Below are positions 17,201-25,185 of a stretch of DNA of 61,740 nucleotides, piece by piece. The notes under the pieces are model-generated. The model did not search any database. It saw only the letters and a list, made by a program, of their open reading frames with translations, and was not told the DNA's origin. Made by a program: the position numbers and the translations under genes. The stretch lies in NCBI GenBank assembly GCA_044350415.1, contig JBILHQ010000006.1, positions 1 to 61,740 of the forward strand. Direction: 5' to 3'. This DNA is from M3007 sp044350415. Lineage in GTDB: Bacteria > Bacteroidota > Bacteroidia > Chitinophagales > Saprospiraceae. The stretch's first letter is position 1, and every line of letters begins with the position of its first letter.

Positions 17201-17815
17201 ATGCGCATACATATTCTTCGTCACGGCGAAACGGAATTTAATAAATTAGGTATTATCCAAGGAAGTAGTGTGGATACCTCACTGAATGAAACAGGAAGAA
17301 TACAGGCAAGTGCATTTCATGACTTTTACCAGCATGTTGATTTTGAACTGGTGGTTACCTCAACCTTGAAGCGTACCCATGAGACTGTACAGTATTTTAT
17401 TGATAAAGGATTACCCTGGCATATTACGCCTGATATTAATGAGATTTCATGGGGCGAAAATGAAGGAAAACCTATTTCGCCGGAATGGAACGAAATCTGG
17501 GTGGAGGTGCGCGACTCGTGGATTAGTGGCGACCTCACTGCCCGGTTGCCTGGCGGAGAAAGTGCCGCAGAATTGAATGCCCGACTGGAGCGCTTTATTG
17601 CATGGCTCAAAACCCGGGAAGAAAAACAAATTTTAGTGTGCGCACATGGTCGAACCATGCGTGGATTAATTTCTCTTTTAAAAGGCATTACGCTGGCTGA
17701 TATGGAGGGCTTCCCACATGCAAATACGGGTTGTTATGTAGCCGATTACCGGAACGGCGCGTTTCATTTCTTAGCAGAAAATTCCGTTAAACACCTGGAG
17801 AATATCTTGATATGA
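17201..17815 (+). CDS. Histidine phosphatase (phosphoglycerate mutase-like) family protein
   Basis: A 204-residue cytosolic phosphatase of the histidine phosphatase superfamily. The N-terminus carries the phospho-acceptor motif HILRHGETEFN, with the catalytic His in RHGE at residues 8-11. The second Arg and proton donor lie in TSTLKRTHET and EISWGENEG, and the second catalytic His is in VCAHGRTMRGLIS (about residue 150). Substrate unknown; relatives include alpha-ribazole phosphatase and broad sugar-phosphate phosphatases. The ATG is 13 bases after the mqnE stop, and its TGA overlaps the ATG of the next small gene (ATGA), so the three should be co-expressed. Confidence 0.9.
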   Translation: MRIHILRHGETEFNKLGIIQGSSVDTSLNETGRIQASAFHDFYQHVDFELVVTSTLKRTHETVQYFIDKGLPWHITPDINEISWGENEGKPISPEWNEIWVEVRDSWISGDLTARLPGGESAAELNARLERFIAWLKTREEKQILVCAHGRTMRGLISLLKGITLADMEGFPHANTGCYVADYRNGAFHFLAENSVKHLENILI

Positions 17816-17991
17816 GCCCTGAAAATCAAAAACAAGACAATGGGAATCAGCCGTCTTCTCCGCTATTAATACCCGGAGAAGATTATTATCTGGAAAAGGG
17901 GCGGTACGTGTTTACCGCACAATTCCACCTCAAACGTGGCCATTGTTGTGAAAGCGGTTGCAGGCATTGTCCGTATAAGAACAAAAAATAA
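17812..17991 (+). CDS. Small cysteine-rich DUF5522 protein
   Basis: A 59-residue protein whose ATG overlaps the phosphatase stop codon as ATGA, a strong sign of translational coupling. After a polar N-terminus of about 20 residues it reads YYLEKGRYVFTAQFHLKRG, then HCCESGCRHCPYK near the C-terminus. The HLKRGxCCxSGCRHCPY signature is that of the DUF5522 family, found in many bacteria as an isolated tiny protein or fused to larger ones. The four Cys and two His in 14 residues suggest a metal site (zinc or an Fe-S cluster). Function is unknown; position behind mqnE and a phosphatase hints at a redox or Fe-S connection, which is inference. Confidence 0.85.
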   Translation: MSPENQKQDNGNQPSSPLLIPGEDYYLEKGRYVFTAQFHLKRGHCCESGCRHCPYKNKK

Positions 17992-18014
17992 TTAATAATT
18001 GCCGTTTCATTTTC

Positions 18015-18022
18015 TACCTTCG
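18015..18022 (+). promoter_or_regulatory. Near-consensus -7 box upstream of the YfhO-like gene
   Basis: TACCTTCG, one base from TAnnTTTG, lies in the gap after the DUF5522 gene, 107 bases before the preferred GTG start at 18129. Confidence 0.35.
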
Positions 18023-18128
18023 CGCCGTAAACTGACTTGGTAAAACAGGTCTATTCCTGAGACTTGGCGTGGAGGGAGGCTATCTCACCATATCAGGTCT
18101 ATTAGATTTAACCACCAATATTGTACTC

Positions 18129-20531
18129 GTGGATTTCAAAAAGTTCATTCCGCATTTGATAGCAGCAGGTATTTTGCTGCTCACTTCAATGGCATTTTTT
18201 GCGCCGAACGCTTTTCAGGGAAAAGTGCTATCTCAAGGTGATAACGACAAGGCGAGGGGTATCCAGACCGAAATCAAAAATTATATGGCCAAAGGGGAAC
18301 CCGGGCCACTCTGGACCAACTCCCAATTTGGCGGGATGCCTTCTTTTCAAATATATGCCAAAGCAGAACCAGATTTAATCAGGCCATTTACCAAAACTAC
18401 CTTCCTCTGGTGTGACGTATCATCAGTATGGGCACAGGTTTTTGCGGCAATGCTGATGATGTACTTGTTTTTGACAGTACTGAAGGTCGATTGGCGGGTG
18501 GCGCTTTTTGGCGCATTAGGATATGGTATTACCTCCTACAATGTAGATATACTGGAGGCTGGCCACTCCACCAAAATGGCTGCGCTGGTTTATACGCCTG
18601 TAATGCTGGCTGCTGCGGTACTGCTTTTTCGAAAGAAATGGTTGTATGGTGGCGGATTACTCGCCCTGTTGACGGCCATGCAGGTTTACGTTAATCACAT
18701 ACAAATCACCTATTATACATTGATGATTATGGCTGTTTATTACGCCGTAGAATTAGTGGCTGCCCTGCGCAGTGGTGATATCATTAACTGGCTGAAAGCG
18801 GCCGGAATTGCGGTATTTGCAGTTGGTTTAGGGGTGGCTACCAATACCGGCAAGCTGTGGTCAACGCAGGAATATGCAGAAGAAACGATCCGGGGAGGAT
18901 CGTCTTTGCCCTCGAAAGCAGCAGATGGGAAAGGACTTACAAAAAAATACGCTTTTGATTGGAGTTACGGCGTTTGTGAGAGTATGACCCTCATGGTTCC
19001 ACACGCTGCTGGCGGTGGAGCCAATGAGAAGTTTAAAGACACGAAATTATATAAAGCCCTGACACCGGAACAGCGGAATGGCATCGGTGGATTATTTTAT
19101 AATGGCGCACAACCATTTGTAGGCACTGCGATTTATTTTGGTGCCGTACTTTGTTTTCTGGGAATACTGGGGGCCATTCTGGCCCGAAATCGCTATAAAT
19201 GGTGGTTGCTTATCTCTGGATTATTGATGGTGAGTATAGCATGGGGAGGGAATTTTTTCCTGAATTATCTCTTTTTTGATTATTTACCTATGTTCAACAA
19301 ATTCAGGGCGGTTACCATGTCCCTGGGATTAGGACAGTTTTGTTTTGCGGCGTTGGGAGCAATTGGTTTGTCTGCCTATCTATCGGATGAGTTCGAAAAG
19401 GCACAGAAGCAAAAAGCCTTATACATTGCTACTGGTGCAGCTGTTTTGTTGTGCCTGGTAGCCTTCCTTTGCGCTTCCGCTACTGGCCCTAATGATGATG
19501 CTATCAGCCCTAATGCAGCCTTGTACAAACTCCTGCAGGAAGACCGGAGCAATTTATTATCGGGAGACGTATACCGGTCTATTGGTTTTATTCTGGTGGG
19601 CGCAGGTTTGTTATTTTTATACAACCGCGGAACGTTAAAAGCCAGTGTAACAGCTATTGCCATCGCATCGCTTTCGCTTATTGACAACTGGGGAATATGC
19701 TCCCGGACCATTTATGCTGAAAAATATACGGCTGCACGTTCTGTAACAACACCGCCGGCTCCACAAGCATTTGATAAACAGATTTTGCAGGATAAAGATA
19801 TCCACTACAGGGTTCTGGACCTTGCACGTGGCAGTATCACCGGCAATGGTACCAATTCTTATTTCCACAAAAGTATTAATGGGTACCATGCTGCAAAACT
19901 TCAACGTTTCCAGGAGGTTAATGAAAAATATTTAGGTGAAAAGCTGAATGAATCGCTGCATATTCTCGGCATGATGAATACGAAATACATCATCGCTCCC
20001 GGAGGAAAAAATAATGAACCACCAAGAGTAATTCCCAATCCACTGGCATTAGGACATGCCTGGTTTGTAAAAAATTACCAAGTGGTGGCTGATGCTGACA
20101 CCGAATTGAATGGCTTGGGTACCCTCAATCCCAAAGACACCGCTTTGATTTTGCAGTCTTTTGCTGGTGCCTTAAACGGATTCCAGATCCAGCCCGACAG
20201 CTTTGCTACAATAGACCTGATCGCGTACCATCCCGACAAAATGGAATACATCTACACGGCATCGACCGATCAGTTGGCGGTATTCCCGGAGCAGTATTAT
20301 CCACCGGCAAAAGGTTGGAAATGTTATCTGAACGGCCAGCCTTATGATGATTTCATCAAAGCAGATTATATGCTCCGAGCGCTCAAAGTACCTGCCGGGA
20401 AAGATATGAAATTAGAAATGCGTTTTGAACCAAGATCTTGGATCGTAGGCAACAGATATGGTTTAATCGCCTCGATTCTGACCATCCTGTTTTTTGTAGT
20501 GGGCGTGTACTTCCGGTATAAAGAGGAGTAA
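18129..20531 (+). CDS. YfhO-like multi-pass membrane protein
   Basis: About 800 residues with roughly a dozen membrane helices: one at the N-terminus, a run from about residue 95 to 480, and one at the extreme C-terminus ahead of a basic RYKEE tail. The outer loop near the start reads LSQGDNDKARGIQTEIKNY and is followed by PLWTNSQFGGMPSFQIY. This arrangement is that of YfhO-family GT-C-like proteins, linked to glycosylation of envelope polymers in Gram-positives and common but uncharacterised in Bacteroidota. The large C-terminal soluble part (about 560-770) should be periplasmic. The frame is open to a GTG at 18069, but the GTG at 18129 (MDFKKFIPHLIAAG) gives the natural cytosolic start before the first helix. 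Confidence 0.82.
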   Translation: MDFKKFIPHLIAAGILLLTSMAFFAPNAFQGKVLSQGDNDKARGIQTEIKNYMAKGEPGPLWTNSQFGGMPSFQIYAKAEPDLIRPFTKTTFLWCDVSSVWAQVFAAMLMMYLFLTVLKVDWRVALFGALGYGITSYNVDILEAGHSTKMAALVYTPVMLAAAVLLFRKKWLYGGGLLALLTAMQVYVNHIQITYYTLMIMAVYYAVELVAALRSGDIINWLKAAGIAVFAVGLGVATNTGKLWSTQEYAEETIRGGSSLPSKAADGKGLTKKYAFDWSYGVCESMTLMVPHAAGGGANEKFKDTKLYKALTPEQRNGIGGLFYNGAQPFVGTAIYFGAVLCFLGILGAILARNRYKWWLLISGLLMVSIAWGGNFFLNYLFFDYLPMFNKFRAVTMSLGLGQFCFAALGAIGLSAYLSDEFEKAQKQKALYIATGAAVLLCLVAFLCASATGPNDDAISPNAALYKLLQEDRSNLLSGDVYRSIGFILVGAGLLFLYNRGTLKASVTAIAIASLSLIDNWGICSRTIYAEKYTAARSVTTPPAPQAFDKQILQDKDIHYRVLDLARGSITGNGTNSYFHKSINGYHAAKLQRFQEVNEKYLGEKLNESLHILGMMNTKYIIAPGGKNNEPPRVIPNPLALGHAWFVKNYQVVADADTELNGLGTLNPKDTALILQSFAGALNGFQIQPDSFATIDLIAYHPDKMEYIYTASTDQLAVFPEQYYPPAKGWKCYLNGQPYDDFIKADYMLRALKVPAGKDMKLEMRFEPRSWIVGNRYGLIASILTILFFVVGVYFRYKEE

Positions 20532-20642
20532 TTAGTGGTGAGTGTTTAGTGGTGAGTGGTGATGTCCACTAAGTCTCGAATCAAAGAGACATTAGTTCAT
20601 GGTATTGAGTGCGTAATGCCTAAGATGCCACTCACCGCTAAA
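20532..20642. repeat. Word repeat with inverted copy between convergent genes
   Basis: TTAGTGGTGAGTG (20532-20544) is followed directly by TTTAGTGGTGAGTGG (20545-20559). The inverted form CCACTCACCGCTAAA (20628-20642, one mismatch) reaches into the stop codon of the opposite gene. The same word, GTTTAGTGGTGA, makes up the repeat at 41939-41995. Confidence 0.65.
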
Positions 20643-21918
20643 ATACGATTCTTCCACCCAGGTTCCATTCCATTATCAGGGGAGAGGCATTAAAAGGTTG
20701 GTGAAAAAGCACCTGAGAATGCACATACTTATATTGAAATCCGGCACCAAAGACAGCGCCTGCTGTACGTTGCGTATCGGAAGGGTTGCGTATTGGAAAT
20801 CCTGGGTCGATCCAGGGATGTTCCTCCTTGATTTTTATGCGGTAGTAGCCCAGTCCACTATATAAATAAAACCGCATTAATTGGGTTGGATTCAAAGAAT
20901 AGCCCGCATATAATATCTGCCTTTTCAAAGATCCGGCAGGATTGAGTAATTCACGGCCAAACGCGGAATCCGTTTCAGGAATGTATTTTTCATAACCGTG
21001 CCTATTTCCATCGAATTGAAAGGAGGCTGCTAATTGGGCTTTGGGGGATATTTTTATGGCGATATCAGCACTAAAAGCCGTACCGGTTCCACTTCGCCGC
21101 CAGGGAGCAAGCAGCACCATTTTAGAAACACCTATTTGCAAATGCTGTTTTTTGGAAGGAACGGGGTTCTTTGTTTTACTTTTGGCAGTAGCCGTATTCA
21201 TTTGAAGGCCAAAAAACATATGCTGGTATCCAATTTTATACTGGTAGTCAAATTCATCCTTTTTTCCACGAAGTCGCCACCATTCTATACCCCCCCAAAA
21301 GGGACCTTTGGAAAAGCCAATACCCAGAATAGAGGTCCATGTTTTTAATGGGGGTATGCCACTGAAAGTATTATTGAATACATAACCAGAGGAGCCATCC
21401 GTATAGTAGTTCTGCACAACAGTTTTTCCGGATAAAGTGTAATCTGATTGCCCCAGACCAATATTAAAAAAGAGAGGAATCTTCCTGATTGGAATATGGA
21501 AGGTGGCGACGGCAAGATTAGTTTGAATACCCACATTCTCCGGAATACGATAGGTAGTTCGTATCGTGCTGCTACTTGGTCCAGTGGCGTAAGACGCATC
21601 AGTTCCCAGCGCAATTCCTGTTCTGGAATGGCGAAATCCCAGTTCCAGAAAATAAAACTGATAACCAAATTCGAGGGAAAATGGTACAACTGCAGCAGCA
21701 GTATTGACATATAATTCATTAATTGAATTGCTTATATATCCTGTACTGATACGCGCCGTAAATCCCCGAACAGCATTTTTGTTTTTTCCGGAGATCGTAT
21801 TGCCCAATTCCAGTGTTTTTCGCTCCAGGATGAACACACTGTCTTTATCAAATATTTGCGCAGGTAAAATGGCAGGAAAAAAGAAGAGGAGCAAAAAAAA
21901 CATTTCTTGTATTTTCAT
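20638..21918 (-). CDS. Outer-membrane beta-barrel-like exported protein
   Basis: About 426 residues. The ATG at 21918 gives MKIQEMFFLLLFFFPAILPAQ, a signal peptide ending PAQ; the frame extends three codons to a TTG that is less likely. The mature part alternates polar and aromatic strands with frequent Tyr/Phe/Gly (ARISTGYISNSINELYV, SLEFGYQFYFLELGFRHSR, IGLGQSDYTLSG, LYAGYSLNPTQLMRFYLYSG) and ends in LGGRIVF, with the terminal Phe typical of outer-membrane barrels. No named family recognised. It follows the LuxE-like gene by 13 bases, so the two are probably one operon. Confidence 0.75.
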   Translation of the reverse strand: MKIQEMFFLLLFFFPAILPAQIFDKDSVFILERKTLELGNTISGKNKNAVRGFTARISTGYISNSINELYVNTAAAVVPFSLEFGYQFYFLELGFRHSRTGIALGTDASYATGPSSSTIRTTYRIPENVGIQTNLAVATFHIPIRKIPLFFNIGLGQSDYTLSGKTVVQNYYTDGSSGYVFNNTFSGIPPLKTWTSILGIGFSKGPFWGGIEWWRLRGKKDEFDYQYKIGYQHMFFGLQMNTATAKSKTKNPVPSKKQHLQIGVSKMVLLAPWRRSGTGTAFSADIAIKISPKAQLAASFQFDGNRHGYEKYIPETDSAFGRELLNPAGSLKRQILYAGYSLNPTQLMRFYLYSGLGYYRIKIKEEHPWIDPGFPIRNPSDTQRTAGAVFGAGFQYKYVHSQVLFHQPFNASPLIMEWNLGGRIVF

Positions 21919-21931
21919 GATAATCAATTAT

Positions 21932-22948
21932 TTATTCAAAATAATCATTTTGTGGTGCCATCAGGTTGCAGCCTCGGATTTCGGAAGCATCCATGCGTCC
22001 AAGTACCGAAAACCGGCCATCAGTACCGACCCGCCCAATATCTTCTGTAGCAATAAAGCTGCAAGTGTCAATATTCGCCAGATCAATTATGTTTAAGACC
22101 CCCGAACGTCCCGGAAGGGTGGGGGAGAAGGGGTCATTTATTTCGGTCGTGAACATTCGCAGCGTAGGAGCGGGGGCGAACAGTTCTCCGCCACTTGCGT
22201 ATGCCTGAGACAGCATTTCGGTCATACCATACTCAGAATGAATGATGCTGGACTGAAAAAGAAGTCCTAATTCCTGATGCAATTCATTCCTGGTCAACTC
22301 TTTACGTCGGCCTTTCATACCGCCAGTTTCCATGATCATCATGCCTGAAAGGTCCATCGGATATGCTTCACCAAAGTCCAATAAGGCATAACTTACCCCT
22401 ACTAGTAAGACGTTCTTTTTTTCAGGAAGGTTGGATAAGGTTTGTTGCAGGTCGGAAAAGTTATTTAAAAAAAATCTACTTTGTGAAAAAAGAGAGCGAT
22501 GGATAAAAAAATCAGTCATTGCCACCAGTGATGACCCCGTTCTTTCTAAATAATTGGGCAACAAGGCCAAAATAACCCAATCGGCAGGATCGCCATAAAA
22601 GTATTTGAATCCTGATAAAGCATTTTGCAGATAAAAAGCCGTGTCCCGAACAAAATGCCGGGAAGGAACTTGTCCTGTCGTGCCACTACTGGTAAAAATG
22701 GTCTCTTCTTCCCAATTTCCAGTCTTTATTTCAAACGTTTTAAAAAAGGAGATGGGCAGAGTTGGAATGGCGTCTATCGACTGGATATCCCAGGGTTGAC
22801 GGCCCAACAGCGATAAAAAACGCTTGTATACAGGGTTAAATTCAGCCTGATACCGGAATATCTCCAAAGCCAGCGCTTCAAAAGCGGAAGGTGTTTCGCT
22901 CAAAATTTGCAATTTATACAATAATTGCTCCCTGATCTTGGTTTGCAT
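21932..22948 (-). CDS. LuxE/PaaK-like acyl-protein synthetase or acyltransferase
   Basis: A 338-residue protein of the ANL-like LuxE family. The phosphate-binding motif EETIFTSSGTTGQVPSRHFV is clear at about residues 80-99. Further on are GGMKGRRKELTRNELHQEL and the adenylate-binding type motif HSEYGMTEMLSQAYASGG, then EDIGRVGTDGRFSVLGRMD, which matches the C-terminal hinge of the family. In Vibrio, LuxE activates fatty acids for luciferase; Bacteroidota homologues have no luciferase and their substrate is unknown. The family often sits with capsule or lipid genes. Here it is followed by an outer-membrane barrel gene. Confidence 0.88.
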   Translation of the reverse strand: MQTKIREQLLYKLQILSETPSAFEALALEIFRYQAEFNPVYKRFLSLLGRQPWDIQSIDAIPTLPISFFKTFEIKTGNWEEETIFTSSGTTGQVPSRHFVRDTAFYLQNALSGFKYFYGDPADWVILALLPNYLERTGSSLVAMTDFFIHRSLFSQSRFFLNNFSDLQQTLSNLPEKKNVLLVGVSYALLDFGEAYPMDLSGMMIMETGGMKGRRKELTRNELHQELGLLFQSSIIHSEYGMTEMLSQAYASGGELFAPAPTLRMFTTEINDPFSPTLPGRSGVLNIIDLANIDTCSFIATEDIGRVGTDGRFSVLGRMDASEIRGCNLMAPQNDYFE

Positions 22949-22952
22949 GGTG

Positions 22953-22960
22953 TACTTTTG
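22953..22960 (+). promoter_or_regulatory. -7 box of the exported protein gene at 22986
   Basis: TACTTTTG, a perfect TAnnTTTG, 25 bases before the ATG at 22986. It overlaps the region just upstream of the divergent LuxE-like gene. Confidence 0.55.
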
Positions 22961-22985
22961 ATGCTACTAATTTAATAAACAACCT

Positions 22986-23510
22986 ATGCGGCAACTTCTT
23001 TCTTTCATTGTGGGCATTGCAGCAATCACCAATTTGCTGGTGCACTGCGTTCGGCCTCCCGAATACCCGGACGAACCTGTAATCACGTTTATTTCGGTTT
23101 CGCCCTCCAAGATCTTGCAAAGGCCCTTTTTCAGCCGACCGGATACCGTGTATACAGATCTCAAATTCAGTTTCACTGATGGTGATGGTAATTTGGGTTT
23201 CAATGACACCACCGTTAGTATCGTGATTCGGGATTTACGTTCTCCCAACCTTCCTAAGGATTACCGTTTTCCGATGGTCGATCCTCAGGGAGCAGGAAAT
23301 GGTATTTCCGGCGAAGTTACCGTTCGGGTACCTGTTAGCTGTTGCATACCTGATCCGATTGACGGTATTCCACTTCCTCCATGTGATACCAATTCGGTAT
23401 CCAATCAACTCACGGATACTTTAATTTATTCGATCAGGATAAAAGACCGGTTAGGTAATTGGAGCAATGAAATAAAAAGCAGCCCGATTATTTTAGTATG
23501 TAAACGTTGA
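22986..23510 (+). CDS. Putative lipoprotein of unknown function
   Basis: A 174-residue protein. The N-terminus is a short signal with NLLVHC at residues 16-21, a plausible lipobox. The mature part is beta-rich and contains DLKFSFTDGDGNLGFND, an Asp/Gly-rich loop like those of Ig-like or calcium-binding beta domains, and a segment with two adjacent Cys (SCCIPD) plus a further Cys, which may form a disulfide. The closing part has YSIRIKDRLGNWSNEI. Similar uncharacterised lipoproteins are common in Saprospiraceae-type genomes. It is convergent with rsmD. Confidence 0.7.
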   Translation: MRQLLSFIVGIAAITNLLVHCVRPPEYPDEPVITFISVSPSKILQRPFFSRPDTVYTDLKFSFTDGDGNLGFNDTTVSIVIRDLRSPNLPKDYRFPMVDPQGAGNGISGEVTVRVPVSCCIPDPIDGIPLPPCDTNSVSNQLTDTLIYSIRIKDRLGNWSNEIKSSPIILVCKR

Positions 23511-23545
23511 TCCTTCGCTTTGCACAGGAGGTGGGAGGGTCTACA

Positions 23546-24097
23546 CTAATCCTTTTTTTCGTGTTTGAAAAAACTAAAGATGGTATGGCCATAATTGCGA
23601 ACATCCACAAGCCTGGGGTCGTTGGTAAAATCATGGTATGAATTGTGTTCCATGACAAACAATCCGTCCTCTGCCAGCAGATTATTTTCAAAAATAAGGC
23701 CAGGGATAATATCGATGGTGGGGAGCTTGTAAGGCGGTCCGGCAAAGATATAATCGTACTGCTCCGTAGCGAAGCCGATGAATCGGAATACGTCCATTTG
23801 CAGAATTTTCAAACCGCTTTCAATCTTCAATTCCTTACTTGTTTTTCGCACAAAGCTGACACAGCCGGGAAAATTATCGACATAAGTAACGTCGGTACAT
23901 CCTCTTGAAATAAATTCATAGCTATGGTTGCCCGTGCCGCCGAATAGATCCAGAAAGCGAACTTCTTCAAAGTCAATCTGGTTGTTCAATATATTGAATA
24001 AGGCTTCCTTTGCAATATCAGTGGTAGGCCGTGTGGGCCATTTATCTGCTGGTGGATTAAACCTTCTTCCTCTAAATGTACCTCCTATTATTCTCAA
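23546..24097 (-). CDS. rsmD: 16S rRNA (guanine-N2)-methyltransferase RsmD family
   Basis: A 183-residue class I methyltransferase; the family methylates G966 of 16S rRNA. The start RIIGGTFRGRRFNPP and RPTTDIAKEALFNIL are diagnostic. The SAM-binding motif I is LDLFGGTGNHSYEF, with Gly where Ala is common. The catalytic motif IV, normally DPPY, reads IFAGPPYKL: the Asp is Gly. The start codon is TTG at 24095-24097, chosen because MRIIxG is the conserved beginning and no in-frame ATG is near. It lies three bases after the DUF3822 stop; this gene pair is characteristic of Bacteroidota. Whether the Asp-to-Gly change abolishes activity cannot be judged from sequence. Confidence 0.9.
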   Translation of the reverse strand: MRIIGGTFRGRRFNPPADKWPTRPTTDIAKEALFNILNNQIDFEEVRFLDLFGGTGNHSYEFISRGCTDVTYVDNFPGCVSFVRKTSKELKIESGLKILQMDVFRFIGFATEQYDYIFAGPPYKLPTIDIIPGLIFENNLLAEDGLFVMEHNSYHDFTNDPRLVDVRNYGHTIFSFFKHEKKD

Positions 24098-24100
24098 AAT

Positions 24101-24913
24101 TCAACAAATTGTTTGATCTATGTAAACGTGCGGCAGAATTTGCTGCGGAACGCCAGAAAGGGTGGGAGAGGGCATGAACCGGATATTGCGGATAAACCGC
24201 TGAAATTGCCTGTATATTTCAGAATCCTCCAATAATTCTCCTGAAATGATTAATCCGGTTTGCAATGGTTTGCAGTGTAACTGATCGTAAGCCAGCAGCG
24301 TGAAGTAAAGCACATCTGATGGTTTTTCGTATTGATAAGAATTATAAAACAATAAATTGCCCCGCTCAAATGCACTGATTTGAAGATGTGCTGATCGAAA
24401 ATGTGCAAAGATCCGGACTTCGTCACTCAAAGCCTGTTCCCGTGCGTGCAGCAGGAGAGGGGAGACCTGTGGCTGCGTATCGGCAGCCGGGAAAAAATAG
24501 TTGCAAATTTCCAGTATTGCTGGTGCTGGCGCCCAGGTCAAAAAACTATCAAGCGGCTGAATTTCCTGGCAAAAAACGGCTGTTGGCAACTGATCGACCA
24601 CAATTTCGAGGTAGCTGCGAATTTGCGTTTCGTCAAACATTCTTCGCGGTGTTAATACCTGTTGGGTGGTAAAAAAAGACAGGATTGTTTTACCGTACGG
24701 ATAAGTGATGAAATCGTTCGAGTATAAAATTTTCCTGATGGATTGCTCATATTGAGGAATATCAAATGTCCATGATTTGAGCACTAAGGTGGTGGTACTA
24801 TTTCTTACCGACAAAGATAACCCATCTACGCCTATGACCACTTTTAAAGTACAGTCCTCAGCAATAGCCGGATTAAATGCCGGATTGTAATAATTGATTG
24901 ATAATCGTTCCAT
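24101..24913 (-). CDS. DUF3822 family protein
   Basis: About 270 residues, soluble. DUF3822 proteins have an actin/ASKHA-like two-lobed layout (strands such as LKVVIGVDGLSLSVRN near the start and HLQISAFERGNLLFYNSY in the second lobe) and occur almost only in Bacteroidota, next to rsmD as here. Function unknown. The frame is open to 24934, but the ATG at 24911-24913 (MERLSINYYNP) is preferred because the -7 box lies between them. Only three bases separate it from rsmD, so the two are one operon. Confidence 0.85.
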   Translation of the reverse strand: MERLSINYYNPAFNPAIAEDCTLKVVIGVDGLSLSVRNSTTTLVLKSWTFDIPQYEQSIRKILYSNDFITYPYGKTILSFFTTQQVLTPRRMFDETQIRSYLEIVVDQLPTAVFCQEIQPLDSFLTWAPAPAILEICNYFFPAADTQPQVSPLLLHAREQALSDEVRIFAHFRSAHLQISAFERGNLLFYNSYQYEKPSDVLYFTLLAYDQLHCKPLQTGLIISGELLEDSEIYRQFQRFIRNIRFMPSPTLSGVPQQILPHVYIDQTIC

Positions 24914-24922
24914 TAGAAGGGT

Positions 24923-24930
24923 CAAAAGTA
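24923..24930 (-). promoter_or_regulatory. -7 box of the DUF3822-rsmD operon
   Basis: Minus-strand TACTTTTG, perfect, nine bases before the ATG at 24913. It lies inside the longer reading frame and so argues for the shorter start; leader about five bases. Confidence 0.6.
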
Positions 24931-25170
24931 ACAAAAATCTTTACTATTATTTACGAAGACGTGCGGTATTCTTTGAAATTCGAGCCCATAGGTATTGTTT
25001 TTACTTTTTTTTATGCCTTCCGGTATCTGAAGTGTTGATTTTCTGGACTATTTTTGTTCTATAATATATATTATGTTAAATAGGATGCACAGGATCTTAT
25101 TCCCACCAAAAGAATTTCTGCCCAAAAACATCCATCCCGCAATTTTTTTCACCCGCATCCCAGCAGCAAC

Positions 25171-25178
25171 TATCTTTG
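25171..25178 (+). promoter_or_regulatory. -7 box of the IgGFc-like surface protein gene
   Basis: TATCTTTG, perfect, seven bases before the ATG at 25186, so the leader would be only a few bases. The 250-base gap to the left also holds the AT palindrome ATAATATATATTAT at about 25059-25072. Confidence 0.6.
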
Positions 25179-25185
25179 TACCACC

